Below are positions 54,438 to 63,561 of a stretch of DNA of 64,000 bases, piece after piece. Numbering within the stretch: position 1 is the stretch's first letter; every line of letters starts with the position of its first letter. The notes under the pieces are model-generated. The model had not been told where the DNA came from and did not search any database. It saw only the letters and a program-made list of their open reading frames with translations. The position numbers and the translations under genes were made by a program. The stretch is from Halomonas sp. (GTDB taxonomy: Bacteria > Pseudomonadota > Gammaproteobacteria > Pseudomonadales > Halomonadaceae), in contig NZ_DRFS01000022.1 in NCBI RefSeq assembly GCF_011050415.1, positions 1 through 64,000 on the forward strand, in the 5' to 3' direction.

Positions 54438-54554
54438 TTAGCGCAGATATGCCTTAATGGCATCAAGCGCCGCGCGCTGTTGCTGAGCACGCTGTGCCCA
54501 TACTTCCATAACTTCAACTTCCAACATGTGACCTTGGGTAACTGAGCGTTGCAT
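54438..54554 (-). CDS. Small protein of 38 residues, paralogue of the next one
   Basis: The frame reads MQRSVTQGHM, then LEVEVMEVWAQRAQQQRAAL and DAIKAYLR. AGGAG sits eight bases before ATG 54554. The C-terminal part aligns with the small protein at 54859-54972: V-[ML]-E-x-W, an alanine/arginine helix, then A-[IM]-K-A-Y-L. Probably one amphipathic helix. Function unknown. Longer starts at 54581 and 54641 lack ribosome sites. Confidence 0.7.
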   Translation of the reverse strand: MQRSVTQGHMLEVEVMEVWAQRAQQQRAALDAIKAYLR

Positions 54555-54794
54555 GGCGTCCACTCCTGATTCAGGGTTCATTAAAAGTTTTTTTATATAC
54601 CGCTTTTTGTTATACACAGCTTGTGTTGTGCAAAGCAGCAATTTAGCTGTGGTGATAGATACTAGGGGCTTTCGTTGATGAGAGCTAGTCCAAAAGATGT
54701 AGGTAATTTGCCATTTTGTGTAAGTGTTTGCTTACATGTAGGCTCGGATTACATACATCTATTTGAATGGAAAGGTTTTTCACAGCCGTAAAAA

Positions 54795-54816
54795 AAGCCG
54801 GAAATTCATCCGGCTT
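54795..54816 (-). terminator. Intrinsic terminator of the second small-protein gene
   Basis: On the minus strand AAGCCGG pairs with CCGGCTT and a run of T follows. It lies 43 bases after the stop at 54859, so the small gene has its own complete transcription unit. Confidence 0.88.
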
Positions 54817-54858
54817 CGGTGATTAGCTTTTGGTCTATAGAAGCTAAAAGCGCCTGAG

Positions 54859-54972
54859 TTAGCCTAGGTAGGCTTTCATCGCTTCGACTGCTTCACGATG
54901 CCATTTAGCATTCAAGTTCCAGAACTCTAGAACTTCTTTATCGCGTGCAGGGGTGGTTATTAACAACGTCAT
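54859..54972 (-). CDS. Small protein of 37 residues, paralogue of the previous one
   Basis: The frame reads MTLLITTPARDKEVLEFW, then NLNAKWHREAVEAMKAYLG. GGAGG precedes the ATG by eight bases and a strong terminator follows the stop. Its second half aligns with the small protein at 54438-54554. The tryptophans and charged spacing suggest an amphipathic helix. I know no named family for it. Confidence 0.75.
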   Translation of the reverse strand: MTLLITTPARDKEVLEFWNLNAKWHREAVEAMKAYLG

Positions 54973-55146
54973 TGTGTGGTCCTCCTAGTGGGACTACACG
55001 CTTATTATAGTCCTTTTTTGTTGCGGTGCAGCATAATTCTGTGAATGAGCTTTTGACGGGGGCAGTGCACAAAGCACGATTGCTATTCATCAGCTAGGCT
55101 TCAAGGTGACTAATCCGTTTTAACGTAGTTGCGAAAGGAGTCGCTA

Positions 55147-56859
55147 ATGAGCACCAATGTTGCTGAAATTATGGTAGAAACTCTCCAGGATGCTGGCGCA
55201 AAACGCTGCTATGGCGTGGTGGGGGATACGCTTAATCACTTTACCGATGCCCTGCGACAAAGTGACATAGAGTGGATCGGGGTTCGCCACGAAGAAGTGG
55301 GCGGTTTCGCCGCTGGTGGTGAAGCCTATATCACCCAGGAATTAGCGCTATGTGCCGGTTCCTGTGGCCCTGGTAGCCTGCATTTTGTTAATGGCTTATT
55401 CGATGCCCACCGCAATGGCGCACCGGTGGTGTTTATTGCCACCCAGGTACCACTGGGTGAATCGGGTGGTCGCTTTCCGCAAGAAGTCGATCAGTCGCAG
55501 ATATTTGAGCAGTACAGTGTGTTTTGCGAAACGCTGAATTCCCCTGAACAGGCCCGTCGTATGACAGCGCTTGCAGCGCAAACCGCGCTTGCCAAGGGCG
55601 GCGTTGCGGTGATCATTGTCCCTGGGGATATTTTTAGTCAAACGCCGCAAAATCAACTTGCCTACCGTACGCACCGCTTTAGCTACTCGCTACGCCCATC
55701 GGCTGAGTCTCTAGTGCCTGCGGTGCAGCAGCTCAATAAGGGCGGCAATATCACTATTTTTGCTGGCGCGGGCTGTGAAGGTGCACGTGAGCAGGTGATG
55801 GCATTGGCAGAAAAACTGCAATCCCCCATCGCTTGGACCTCTCGCGCTAAAGACTTTATTGAGTACGACAACCCTTACCAGGTTGGCATGACCGGCATTT
55901 ATGGCTTGGAAGGTGGCTATCGAGCGGTGGCTGAGTGCGACACGCTGCTACTGCTTGGGTGTAACTTTGCGTTTAGTCAGTTTTACCCCGAAAGTGCTGC
56001 GATTATTCAGATTGATCACGACCCCGCGCAGATTGGTAAGCGCTACCCTGTGGATGTGGGCATTATCGGCAGCGTGCGAGATACCTGCGAAGCGCTCTCT
56101 CAAGTCGTCGAAGTAAATACCAGCGCACGCTGGCTGGAGAAGTGCCGCAAACGCTATCAAAAATCGTGGGACAAATCGGCGCATAACAGCAAAGACGATG
56201 GGCTAATTCACCCACAAGAGCTAACCCTTGCTATTGACCGTTTGGCTAGCGATGATGCATTGATTACCGCCGATACTGGCAGTGTTAACGTATGGATGTT
56301 GCGCCATATTCGTGCTTTAGAAAAGCGTCGCACGCACTCCAGTTTACAACATGGCACCATGGCAAATGCGTATCCTCAGGCGTTGGGAATGCAACTGGCC
56401 TACCCTGATCGTCAAGTGATCGCAATGTGTGGCGATGGTGGCCTCTCGATGTTGATGGGGGATCTGTTAACCCTGGTTCAGCGGCGGATTCCCCTTAAAA
56501 TCGTGGTGTATAACAACAGCTCCTTAAGCTTTGTCGAATTAGAGCAAAAAGTTGAAGGGTTGCTGGATGCTTATACGGCGTTGGAAAATCCCGATTTTGG
56601 TCAAGTTGCCCAAGCTATGGGATTATGGGGCAAGCGCGTAGAGCGTGAAGATCAGCTTGATGATGCCATTCACGACTGGCTGGCTCAGCCAGGGCCTGCA
56701 CTGCTCGATGTCGTCGTTAATCCGATGGAGCTGGTAATGCCACCAAAAGTGGAAGCAGGGCAAGTGGCTTCTACCGCGCTTTACTCTGCCAAAGCGGTGT
56801 TGAGCGGTCGCATGGATGAGGTAGTACATTTAGTCAAAAGTAACTTTCTTAAGCGTTAA
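55147..56859 (+). CDS. poxB: Pyruvate oxidase/ubiquinone-dependent pyruvate dehydrogenase
   Basis: A 570-residue ThDP enzyme. GVVGDTLNHFTDAL and RHEEVGGFAAGGEA (with the cofactor-activating Glu, about residue 49) open the PYR domain; the middle domain binds FAD; MCGDGGLSMLMGDL to YNNSSLSF is the ThDP site (about 425-460). PoxB oxidises pyruvate to acetate and CO2 at the membrane. ATG 55147 follows AAAGGAG at eight bases. Acetolactate synthase-like enzymes are the alternative. Confidence 0.88.
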   Translation: MSTNVAEIMVETLQDAGAKRCYGVVGDTLNHFTDALRQSDIEWIGVRHEEVGGFAAGGEAYITQELALCAGSCGPGSLHFVNGLFDAHRNGAPVVFIATQVPLGESGGRFPQEVDQSQIFEQYSVFCETLNSPEQARRMTALAAQTALAKGGVAVIIVPGDIFSQTPQNQLAYRTHRFSYSLRPSAESLVPAVQQLNKGGNITIFAGAGCEGAREQVMALAEKLQSPIAWTSRAKDFIEYDNPYQVGMTGIYGLEGGYRAVAECDTLLLLGCNFAFSQFYPESAAIIQIDHDPAQIGKRYPVDVGIIGSVRDTCEALSQVVEVNTSARWLEKCRKRYQKSWDKSAHNSKDDGLIHPQELTLAIDRLASDDALITADTGSVNVWMLRHIRALEKRRTHSSLQHGTMANAYPQALGMQLAYPDRQVIAMCGDGGLSMLMGDLLTLVQRRIPLKIVVYNNSSLSFVELEQKVEGLLDAYTALENPDFGQVAQAMGLWGKRVEREDQLDDAIHDWLAQPGPALLDVVVNPMELVMPPKVEAGQVASTALYSAKAVLSGRMDEVVHLVKSNFLKR

Positions 56860-56870
56860 ACTTGCCTTCC

Positions 56871-56906
56871 CTGCTTTAGCTTGCCGGGAGGGGCGAGCTA
56901 AAGCAG
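56871..56906 (+). terminator. Intrinsic terminator after poxB
   Basis: CTGCTTTAGCTTGCC pairs with GGCGAGCTAAAGCAG (one G-U pair in RNA) around GGGAGG, 11 bases past the stop. Confidence 0.85.
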
Positions 56907-56949
56907 TATTCGTACAAAGCCTAATCTCTTTTTAGCAACGAGTAGCCCA

Positions 56950-57738
56950 ATGCGCCTGCGTATTTTGTCTGATTTACACTTGGAGTTCTTTGACGAAAAC
57001 CGCGAGCTGCCAGACGTAGACGCTGACGTAATCGTCCTGGCTGGCGATATCCATCGCAAAAGCGAAGGGCTTGCCTGGGCGCGTCGTCGATTTCCAGATG
57101 TGCCGATTATCTATGTGCCTGGCAATCACGAATTCTACGGGACCTGCATACCGCTTCTGCGCGAAGAGTTGAGGCTGGAAGCCGAGCGGCTCGATATTGA
57201 ACTGCTGGATAACCGCGCCGTAACGTTAAATGGAGTACGTTTTTACGGCACGACATTATGGACCGATTTTGCGCTTTACGCCGGTGATCCAACCAAAAGC
57301 CCAGCGGAGACAGAGTCTAAGGCGCTGCGTTATATGCCTGACTTTAAAATCGTACAAACCTCGCCCGGTGTTACCTTTACACCGTTAGCGAGCAGCCAGT
57401 TACACGCCGAAGCGCTTAACTGGTTAGAGCATGAGCTGGCTCAACCATTTGACGGCCCAAAGATAGTCGTCAGCCACCACGCCCCGCTACACGACTGCAT
57501 CCCTGATCAATATGTAGGCGATGCGCTTTCCCCCGCGTTTGCTTCCCACTTGCCTCATCTGATGGGGAAAATGGATCTATGGGTGCACGGACATGTTCAC
57601 GAACCCGTTGATATTATGCGTGACGGTGCCCGTGTTATTGCCAACCCCGGCGGTTACCCCTATGAATTCGACCCGCCGCTTTTTTGCAAGGATCTGATCG
57701 TGGATATAAAAGCTTCGCCTGCTAATATTAGTTGCTGA
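56950..57738 (+). CDS. Calcineurin-like metallophosphoesterase
   Basis: A 262-residue enzyme with all metal-binding motifs: LSDLHLEF (about residue 7), LAGDIHRK, PGNHEFYG, VSHHAPLHD and HGHVHEPVD. The metal pair would hydrolyse a phosphodiester or monoester; the substrate is unknown. No signal peptide, so cytoplasmic. Single gene following poxB. Confidence 0.9.
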   Translation: MRLRILSDLHLEFFDENRELPDVDADVIVLAGDIHRKSEGLAWARRRFPDVPIIYVPGNHEFYGTCIPLLREELRLEAERLDIELLDNRAVTLNGVRFYGTTLWTDFALYAGDPTKSPAETESKALRYMPDFKIVQTSPGVTFTPLASSQLHAEALNWLEHELAQPFDGPKIVVSHHAPLHDCIPDQYVGDALSPAFASHLPHLMGKMDLWVHGHVHEPVDIMRDGARVIANPGGYPYEFDPPLFCKDLIVDIKASPANISC

Positions 57739-57812
57739 TTGTACGAAGGTTTTCTAGGCTAATGAGGAAGTTTAAGGCTGATACAGTATTTAACCTTTGC
57801 AAGGAGCAATGC

Positions 57813-59066
57813 ATGACACCCCAAGGACGCCCTTTCCCTAGCCGTAAAACACCTCTTTCAACGTATGTAGCAGGCGCGATGTTGATGGGGGCGGTGGGTA
57901 TTGCCAATGCCAGCGTCAGTGCTGAAGAAGATAGCATCGAAACAGGCTACGAAACCGAAGAAACCAATTTAACCATTACTAAAGTCGTCGGCGGGTTAGA
58001 GCATCCATGGGCGGTCGCATGGCTGCCTGATGGCCGTATGTTAGTGACAGAGCGCCCAGGGCGACTACATCTCATTGATGGTGATGAGGTGGTTGAACTG
58101 AGTAATTTGCCAAAAATTGATACCGATGAAGACCAGCTATCTGCGCCAGAGGGTGGCAACCAAGGTGGCTTATTAGATGTAGCTGTTAACCCGGATTATG
58201 AGGAGAACGGCTGGATATACTTCACCTTTTCCAGCCCCGGTGATCCTCGCGCGTTTAGCACCTATGAGCCGGACTATGGTACTGGCCTTGCCGTAGGGCG
58301 TGCTCGCATTGATGCAGACAACGGTGAACTGACAGACGTAGAAACCATTTATGGTCAGGTGCCTAGAACGCAACCTGGCGCCCATTATGGATCGCGGATT
58401 ATTTTCCCCGGTGATGGAGAAATCATTTTTTCCATTGGGGATCGTAACGTTCAGAATTTGCCCCAAGATCTAACCAACCCCGGCGGCAAGATGATCCGTC
58501 TGCTGGAAGATGGCGGCGCGCATCCGGATAACCCTTTTGTTGGGGTTGAGCCAGGCAACCTGCGCCCGGAAATTTACTCGTTTGGTCATCGCAACAACCA
58601 GGGTCTGACCATTCACCCTGACACGGGCGATGTGTGGGCCGTTGATCACGGGCCGAATGGTGGCGACCTACTTTATCGCGTAGAGGAAGGTGCCAATTAC
58701 GGTTGGCCGATGGTCGCCCATGGCACTGAGTACACCACTGAAGCGCATATTGGACTTGGCACTGAGGCCCCTGGGGTGATGGAACCCACGCACGTATGGG
58801 AGGATTCATTAGCCCCTTCCGGAATGGTCTTTTATACCGGTGATAATGTCAGCGAATGGCAGAACAGCCTCTTTGTAGGCTCGCTATACCGTGAGCAGTT
58901 GCACCGCTTAGTGTTGGATGAAAATAATGAAGTTGCCCACGAAGAAGTGGTGCTGGATGGTGTAGTAGGCCGCATCCGCGATGTGCGCCAGGGCCCTGAC
59001 GGTATGCTCTATGTGGTGACCGATGAAGAGGATGGTGGTGTTTATCGGTTAGAGCCGGAAGCATAA
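57813..59066 (+). CDS. Exported soluble PQQ-dependent sugar dehydrogenase
   Basis: A 417-residue periplasmic six-bladed propeller. A signal sequence ends at IANASVSA; GGLEHPWAVAWLPDGRMLVTERPG is the diagnostic first blade, and YSFGHRNNQG, DHGPNGGD and NYGWP are PQQ/sugar-site motifs of the YliI/aldose dehydrogenase group. AAGGAG lies six bases before ATG 57813. It oxidises aldoses; the physiological substrate is unknown. It complements the membrane-bound enzyme at 32277. Confidence 0.9.
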   Translation: MTPQGRPFPSRKTPLSTYVAGAMLMGAVGIANASVSAEEDSIETGYETEETNLTITKVVGGLEHPWAVAWLPDGRMLVTERPGRLHLIDGDEVVELSNLPKIDTDEDQLSAPEGGNQGGLLDVAVNPDYEENGWIYFTFSSPGDPRAFSTYEPDYGTGLAVGRARIDADNGELTDVETIYGQVPRTQPGAHYGSRIIFPGDGEIIFSIGDRNVQNLPQDLTNPGGKMIRLLEDGGAHPDNPFVGVEPGNLRPEIYSFGHRNNQGLTIHPDTGDVWAVDHGPNGGDLLYRVEEGANYGWPMVAHGTEYTTEAHIGLGTEAPGVMEPTHVWEDSLAPSGMVFYTGDNVSEWQNSLFVGSLYREQLHRLVLDENNEVAHEEVVLDGVVGRIRDVRQGPDGMLYVVTDEEDGGVYRLEPEA

Positions 59067-59098
59067 TGGTATAAAGATAAAGGCTCATTAAAGCAGTT

Positions 59099-59128
59099 CA
59101 CAATAGGCACCTTCGGGTGCCTATTGTG
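59099..59128. terminator. Intrinsic terminator with TTCG loop
   Basis: A perfect 13-bp stem, CACAATAGGCACC with its complement, closes on TTCG. It lies between the convergent sugar dehydrogenase and MocR genes. Confidence 0.9.
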
Positions 59129-59144
59129 TTGGAAGACCGAAAGT

Positions 59145-60530
59145 CTATGTCGTTTTTAAAGCAATAAAATGCGCGGCTCTAGGGTCTTGTATATAGGCAA
59201 CGTTAAGGCGCAGCCAGGGGGTGGATTGGTTATCGGCAAAGAAAAGATGCCCTGGTGAAAGCGTAATTTCCCACTGGCTAGCCAATTCGGCTAGCTTATC
59301 GGGCGTAATGACTGCGGGTGGCTTTGCCCACACAAACATGCCGCCCGCCGGTTCAGTATAAATCTCCCATTCGGCGTTTTTAAGCATCGCCAGCGCCACT
59401 GCCATTTGGCTGGAAAGCTTGGTTCTTAGCCGCTCAGTCAATTTCCGGTAGCTGCCATTTTGCAGCAGGGTGGTGACCACTTGCTCAGCAAAACGAGAAG
59501 AGGAAATGCTAGTCAGCATTTTGATATCGACCAAGCGTTGCACCAGTGCCGGTGGGGCGGCGATAAAGCCTACCCGTAGCGATGAGGAGAGGCTTTTCGA
59601 GAAGCTGCCCAGGTAGATAACCCGGTTCAAGCCATCCAGCGACGCTAATCGTATGCTAGGGGTGTGCTGAAAATCAGCGTAAATATCGTCCTCAAGAATT
59701 TTAAAATCGTACTGCTCGGCAAGCTGTAATACCCGGTGCGCAATCGCTGGGGTTAGCGTACTGCCGGTAGGGTTATGAAACACGCTGTTAATATAAAAAA
59801 GCTTGGGGCGGTGTAGCGCTAAGAGGGCCTCCAAACGCTCGATATCCGGTCCATCCGCTAAGCGTGGCACGCCAATTACGCGAATACGCTGCAAATGTAG
59901 CAGCCCAAATAGATTGTAATAGCCAGGTGACTCCACAAACACCACATCGCCGGGCTCAAGCAACTGGCGTACTAGCAAGTCCAGCGAGTGGCTGCCGCCA
60001 CCGGTCATGACGATTTGTTGCGCGTCAGTGGTAATAGCCAATGGGCGCAGGCGCTCTTGTATTAAGCCGCGCAACTCCAGCGGCCCTTGAGGCGTGCTGT
60101 ACTCGAAAATTCCTGAGCGGCTGTTTCGGGCAACGTGGCGAATGGCGTGAGTAAGATCATCCCCTTCTCGCCAGTGGCTAGGCAGCCAGCCACAGCCTAG
60201 CTTGAGCGTATCCTCATTAGCACTAAAAAGCCCCCACAGGCCGCTGGTAATCTCGTTAAGCGGGCTAGCTGGCTGTTGCGTGAAAGATGCCGTTCTATCC
60301 GCTACATAAAAGCCCGCACCAGGCCTTGAACGTACCAACCCCATAGCGACCAGTCGCTCGTAAGCTTCAATCACCGCGTTACGACTGATGTTATGGGTTG
60401 CGGCTAAACGGCGAATGGAAGGTAAGCGACGACCACCACCTGCACCGTGCGTTTCAATCCAATCACGAATGCCCACTTCGAGCTGCTGCGCGATGGGGGT
60501 GGCGCTATGCCGATTAATTGATAGTTTCAT
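59145..60530 (-). CDS. MocR-type regulator (GntR helix-turn-helix fused to aminotransferase fold)
   Basis: A 461-residue PLP-dependent regulator. The N-terminal winged helix contains GGGRRLPSIRRLAATHNISRNAVIEAYERL (about residues 32-61); the aminotransferase-like part has YINSVFHNPTGSTL and the PLP lysine in YLGSFSKSLSSSLRVGF. MocRs sense PLP or amino-acid-derived ligands and control a divergent gene. Here that is the MFS transporter. I prefer ATG 60530 to TTG 60551. Confidence 0.9.
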   Translation of the reverse strand: MKLSINRHSATPIAQQLEVGIRDWIETHGAGGGRRLPSIRRLAATHNISRNAVIEAYERLVAMGLVRSRPGAGFYVADRTASFTQQPASPLNEITSGLWGLFSANEDTLKLGCGWLPSHWREGDDLTHAIRHVARNSRSGIFEYSTPQGPLELRGLIQERLRPLAITTDAQQIVMTGGGSHSLDLLVRQLLEPGDVVFVESPGYYNLFGLLHLQRIRVIGVPRLADGPDIERLEALLALHRPKLFYINSVFHNPTGSTLTPAIAHRVLQLAEQYDFKILEDDIYADFQHTPSIRLASLDGLNRVIYLGSFSKSLSSSLRVGFIAAPPALVQRLVDIKMLTSISSSRFAEQVVTTLLQNGSYRKLTERLRTKLSSQMAVALAMLKNAEWEIYTEPAGGMFVWAKPPAVITPDKLAELASQWEITLSPGHLFFADNQSTPWLRLNVAYIQDPRAAHFIALKTT

Positions 60531-60550
60531 CACTGGCTCTGTTGCCTTCA

Positions 60551-60576
60551 ACTGTTCTCTAAAACCGGGGAACAGT
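60551..60576. promoter_or_regulatory. Inverted repeat in the MocR/MFS divergent region
   Basis: ACTGTTC-N12-GAACAGT lies just upstream of the regulator start and about 90 bases before the MFS gene. It is a candidate operator. Confidence 0.5.
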
Positions 60577-60668
60577 GTCGAGATAATAGTGGTTAAGTGT
60601 ACCTTACTGCTAGCGGGTAAGCGTGGGAGCGTAACGGTTCAACCGATTGCTTATCTAGGAATTGAGCT

Positions 60669-61811
60669 ATGAATCGAATGAATGCTGCGAGATTGGCATT
60701 TGCGCTGTGTGTGATTACCTCAGCAGTCAATTTGCAGGCCCCGCTTTATGATGCGCTAGCCGCTCGTGATGGCTTAGGGGTGGGGGCCACCACCATCGCA
60801 TTTGCCTGTTATGTGTTGGGTATTTTGCCGGTGTTGCTCGGGTTAAATGGCCTAGCCGACCGGGTAGGGCGCAAGCCACTCATCATTACGGCACTGCTGC
60901 TAAGTTTTTTGGCGACCGCTATCACTTTAATAGTGCCAAGTTTGATAGCGCTGGGGTTCGCCCGTTTTCTGCTGGGGATCAGCATGGGGCTTACGTCAGC
61001 GGTTGCCCCCGCTTATATGCAAATGGTGTTGGGTGGGCAGGATAGTCGCATCTCGACAAACATCTCAACCAACTATGTCACCGCCAGTACTGCGTTGGGT
61101 TTTGGCCTGGGGGCGGCGGTTACCAGTCTATTTGTTTTCTATACACCCAGTGTTTCTCCGCCCAGCCTGTGGCTTTATCTAGTGGCTGCTGTGTTGGCGC
61201 TGTTGGTGGTTCTATTGCTAAAGGATAGCGCGCCGAGCCCTGTTAAAAGCTCTATGCTGCGTCTTCCAAGCTACCCAAAGGGGGCGCTGCCTTATGGGCT
61301 GGCAATTTTGCTTGCCTGGGCAATGGTAGGGTTAGTGATCGCGATTCTACCTTCTGCATTACAGCCCCACGGTTTAAGCGCTTGGAGCGGCTTTGCGACC
61401 TTCGGTATTTGCAGCTGTGGTGTGCTGTTTCAGCCGTGGGCGAGAAAGCTTTCACCGTATCGGGCCACATTACTGGGGTTAACGATTCTGCTGCCCGCGT
61501 ATGGGCTGATTGCCTGGGGTGCCACTCAAGGCTATTTGGCGGCGGTGCTGCTAGGGACGGTTGCCGCCAGTAGCGCTTGCTATGGGTTTATCTACTTGGG
61601 TGGATTAAGCGGCGTTATGGCGGTTGCTGGTACATCCTCTACCCAAGCGAGCGCCGGCTTTTTTTTGATGGCCTATCTGGGTTTCAGTATCCCGGTGATC
61701 GCCACCGGGGTACTGATTGATGCTCTGGGACACACGCCCGCGTTACTGCTGTTTGGGCTTGCTTTACTCGCGGGCGTCATCGCGACAGTAAGCCTGCTGC
61801 GAAAGGCGTGA
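60669..61811 (+). CDS. MFS transporter
   Basis: A 380-residue protein with 12 hydrophobic helices. GLADRVGRKPLIITALL between helices 2 and 3 is the major-facilitator loop motif. Many relatives export drugs or metabolites. AGGAATT precedes the ATG. It is divergent from the MocR regulator, its probable controller. The substrate is unknown. Its stop lies inside a 14-bp tandem duplication. Confidence 0.88.
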   Translation: MNRMNAARLAFALCVITSAVNLQAPLYDALAARDGLGVGATTIAFACYVLGILPVLLGLNGLADRVGRKPLIITALLLSFLATAITLIVPSLIALGFARFLLGISMGLTSAVAPAYMQMVLGGQDSRISTNISTNYVTASTALGFGLGAAVTSLFVFYTPSVSPPSLWLYLVAAVLALLVVLLLKDSAPSPVKSSMLRLPSYPKGALPYGLAILLAWAMVGLVIAILPSALQPHGLSAWSGFATFGICSCGVLFQPWARKLSPYRATLLGLTILLPAYGLIAWGATQGYLAAVLLGTVAASSACYGFIYLGGLSGVMAVAGTSSTQASAGFFLMAYLGFSIPVIATGVLIDALGHTPALLLFGLALLAGVIATVSLLRKA

Positions 61812-61829
61812 TAGTAAAGGCGAAATAGT
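61802..61829. repeat. Tandem 14-bp duplication spanning a stop codon
   Basis: AAAGGCGTGATAGT is followed by AAAGGCGAAATAGT; the first copy contains the TGA of the MFS gene. Confidence 0.88.
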
Positions 61830-61849
61830 ACAAGAGCCGACATTGTTAA

Positions 61850-62803
61850 TCAGAGTTTTTCAAGCTTAGATGAACTCTGCGTCTCTACTAACAGCCCACA
61901 AGAGGGGGCCGCCCAACGAGTATTTGAGGTAAATACCACATCACACACAACGGGGGAGTGGTAACGGCGCACTTCCTCATCAACGCGTGCACGGAGTGAA
62001 TCTTGGGTAGCGACTGAAACCTCAGACGCATCGGGTAGTACCACATGCACAATGACATAGAGCAAGCGGCCAGGACGTACCATGCGCACGCGCACTTCTA
62101 CGGTGTCGATGTCGGCCAGACCACGTGCCACAGCCTGGCGTACCGGCACAGCAACGGCTTCTTCTGGGGTCTTATTGAGCAATTCCTGAAGTGCTTGGGA
62201 TGCCATACGCACCGGCACACCCAGGCATAGCACCACCACCGCAATGACTAATACCGAATCTACATAGGGCAGTACGGCATACCAGCCCAACTGCTCAAAC
62301 AGCATTACCAAACAAAAGGCCGCTAACACCGCTGCAGATATTACGCTGTTGACGACCCAGTTGAGTTTGTCGGCGCTGACAAGCGGGCTTCGCACATGGC
62401 GCTGGCTGCGGTGCATCACCCATGCCGTTAGCGAACAGGCACAGGTAGCAAAAAAGGCATAGATGACCGCCAAACCTGCTGATATTTCACGGCCGCCAGT
62501 GAGCAGGGCGGCAATGGCATCCACTAGGGCAAAAATAGACACACCTAAAATCAGTAGTCCTTTGCAAAGGTTCACCAGTGACTCAAAGTAGCTATAGCCA
62601 AAGGGGTAGGACTCACTATCTGGGCGGCTGGCTAATTTGCTTACCTTTATCGTCACCAGTGCTACGCTGAAATAGATCAGGTTAAAAAGCCCATCCAGCA
62701 GGATTGCTTGGGAATTTGAGGCTAACGTCGCCACAATGCCTGCGCAACCAATGAGCAGCGCCATAAAGGCGGAAAAGGCTAACGTATTCGATTCACTCTT
62801 CAC
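61850..62803 (-). CDS. Cation-diffusion-facilitator-like transporter with altered metal site
   Basis: A 317-residue protein with six helices and a C-terminal CDF ferredoxin-like domain (about residues 210-290). The overall plan fits CDF metal exporters, but the transport-site residues are unusual. Helix 2 reads ILLDGLFNLIYF (D-x3-N) and helix 5 LNWVVNSVISA (N-x3-N), where YiiP has D-x3-D and H-x3-D. Either the ion differs or the protein is not a classical zinc exporter. The start is GTG 62803. Confidence 0.75.
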   Translation of the reverse strand: MKSESNTLAFSAFMALLIGCAGIVATLASNSQAILLDGLFNLIYFSVALVTIKVSKLASRPDSESYPFGYSYFESLVNLCKGLLILGVSIFALVDAIAALLTGGREISAGLAVIYAFFATCACSLTAWVMHRSQRHVRSPLVSADKLNWVVNSVISAAVLAAFCLVMLFEQLGWYAVLPYVDSVLVIAVVVLCLGVPVRMASQALQELLNKTPEEAVAVPVRQAVARGLADIDTVEVRVRMVRPGRLLYVIVHVVLPDASEVSVATQDSLRARVDEEVRRYHSPVVCDVVFTSNTRWAAPSCGLLVETQSSSKLEKL

Positions 62804-62932
62804 GAACTTTTCTGCTCCGATGCTTACTTAACAAAGAGGCTGGCAAGCATAGCAACTTCATTGGTCGCAATGTCAGCGATTTTTGTAGTAAACGTTAGCC
62901 CGCTGACTTAGCACCCAGGGAGGTAAGTGCCT

Positions 62933-63475
62933 ATGCGCCACGCCAACGATTTGTCTTTCAAGCTGGTAACCCCAGAAGATGCTGCCGAGTTGCTGATCTT
63001 TGAAACCCAGCAACGTGACTGGTTTGAGCGGCATATTGAAGCGCGCCCTAAACATTTTTACACCCCCGAAGGCATTGTTCAGCACATTATTGAGTGCTTG
63101 GCGCTTAATGCGCAGCGTCGTATGAGTCCACTATTGATCCGTGATAAAGGTGCCATCGTGGGGCGTGCTAATTTGCGTGAGATGCGCAATGGTCACGGCA
63201 AGGTGGGCTATCGCATTGCAGAGCAAGCCTGTGGTCAAGGAATTGCCCAGCGTGCCTTGCAACATCTTGTTAATGAAGCTCGCTGCGTTTATCGGCTGAA
63301 CGCGCTCTCCGCGATTGTTTCTATTGATAACCGGGCTTCTCAGCGAGTGCTGGAAAAAGTTGGGTTTGAAGTAGGTGAGGCGCTGCCTGAGTATTCATTG
63401 GTCGCGGATCAAAAGATAGATTGTGTGGTGTATGAGAAAAACATGAAAATTACCACCCAGGATAGTGCTGTATGA
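62933..63475 (+). CDS. GNAT acetyltransferase, RimJ/RimL-like
   Basis: A 180-residue GNAT enzyme. LVTPEDAAELLIFETQQRDWFERH at the N-terminus and GYRIAEQACGQGIAQRALQHLV (acetyl-CoA loop, Q-x-x-G-x-A) are typical of the RimJ/RimL group, which acetylate N-termini of ribosomal or other proteins. The target is unknown. GGGAGG lies nine bases before ATG 62933; a GTG at 62927 is too close to it. Confidence 0.85.
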   Translation: MRHANDLSFKLVTPEDAAELLIFETQQRDWFERHIEARPKHFYTPEGIVQHIIECLALNAQRRMSPLLIRDKGAIVGRANLREMRNGHGKVGYRIAEQACGQGIAQRALQHLVNEARCVYRLNALSAIVSIDNRASQRVLEKVGFEVGEALPEYSLVADQKIDCVVYEKNMKITTQDSAV

Positions 63476-63561
63476 CGCCTGCCAGAGCCGCGCTTTGGAA
63501 AGCTCGAAAAGGTTGTACTAGCCTTACATGGCATATGAAGGATTAACGTTAAGCCAAGTAG

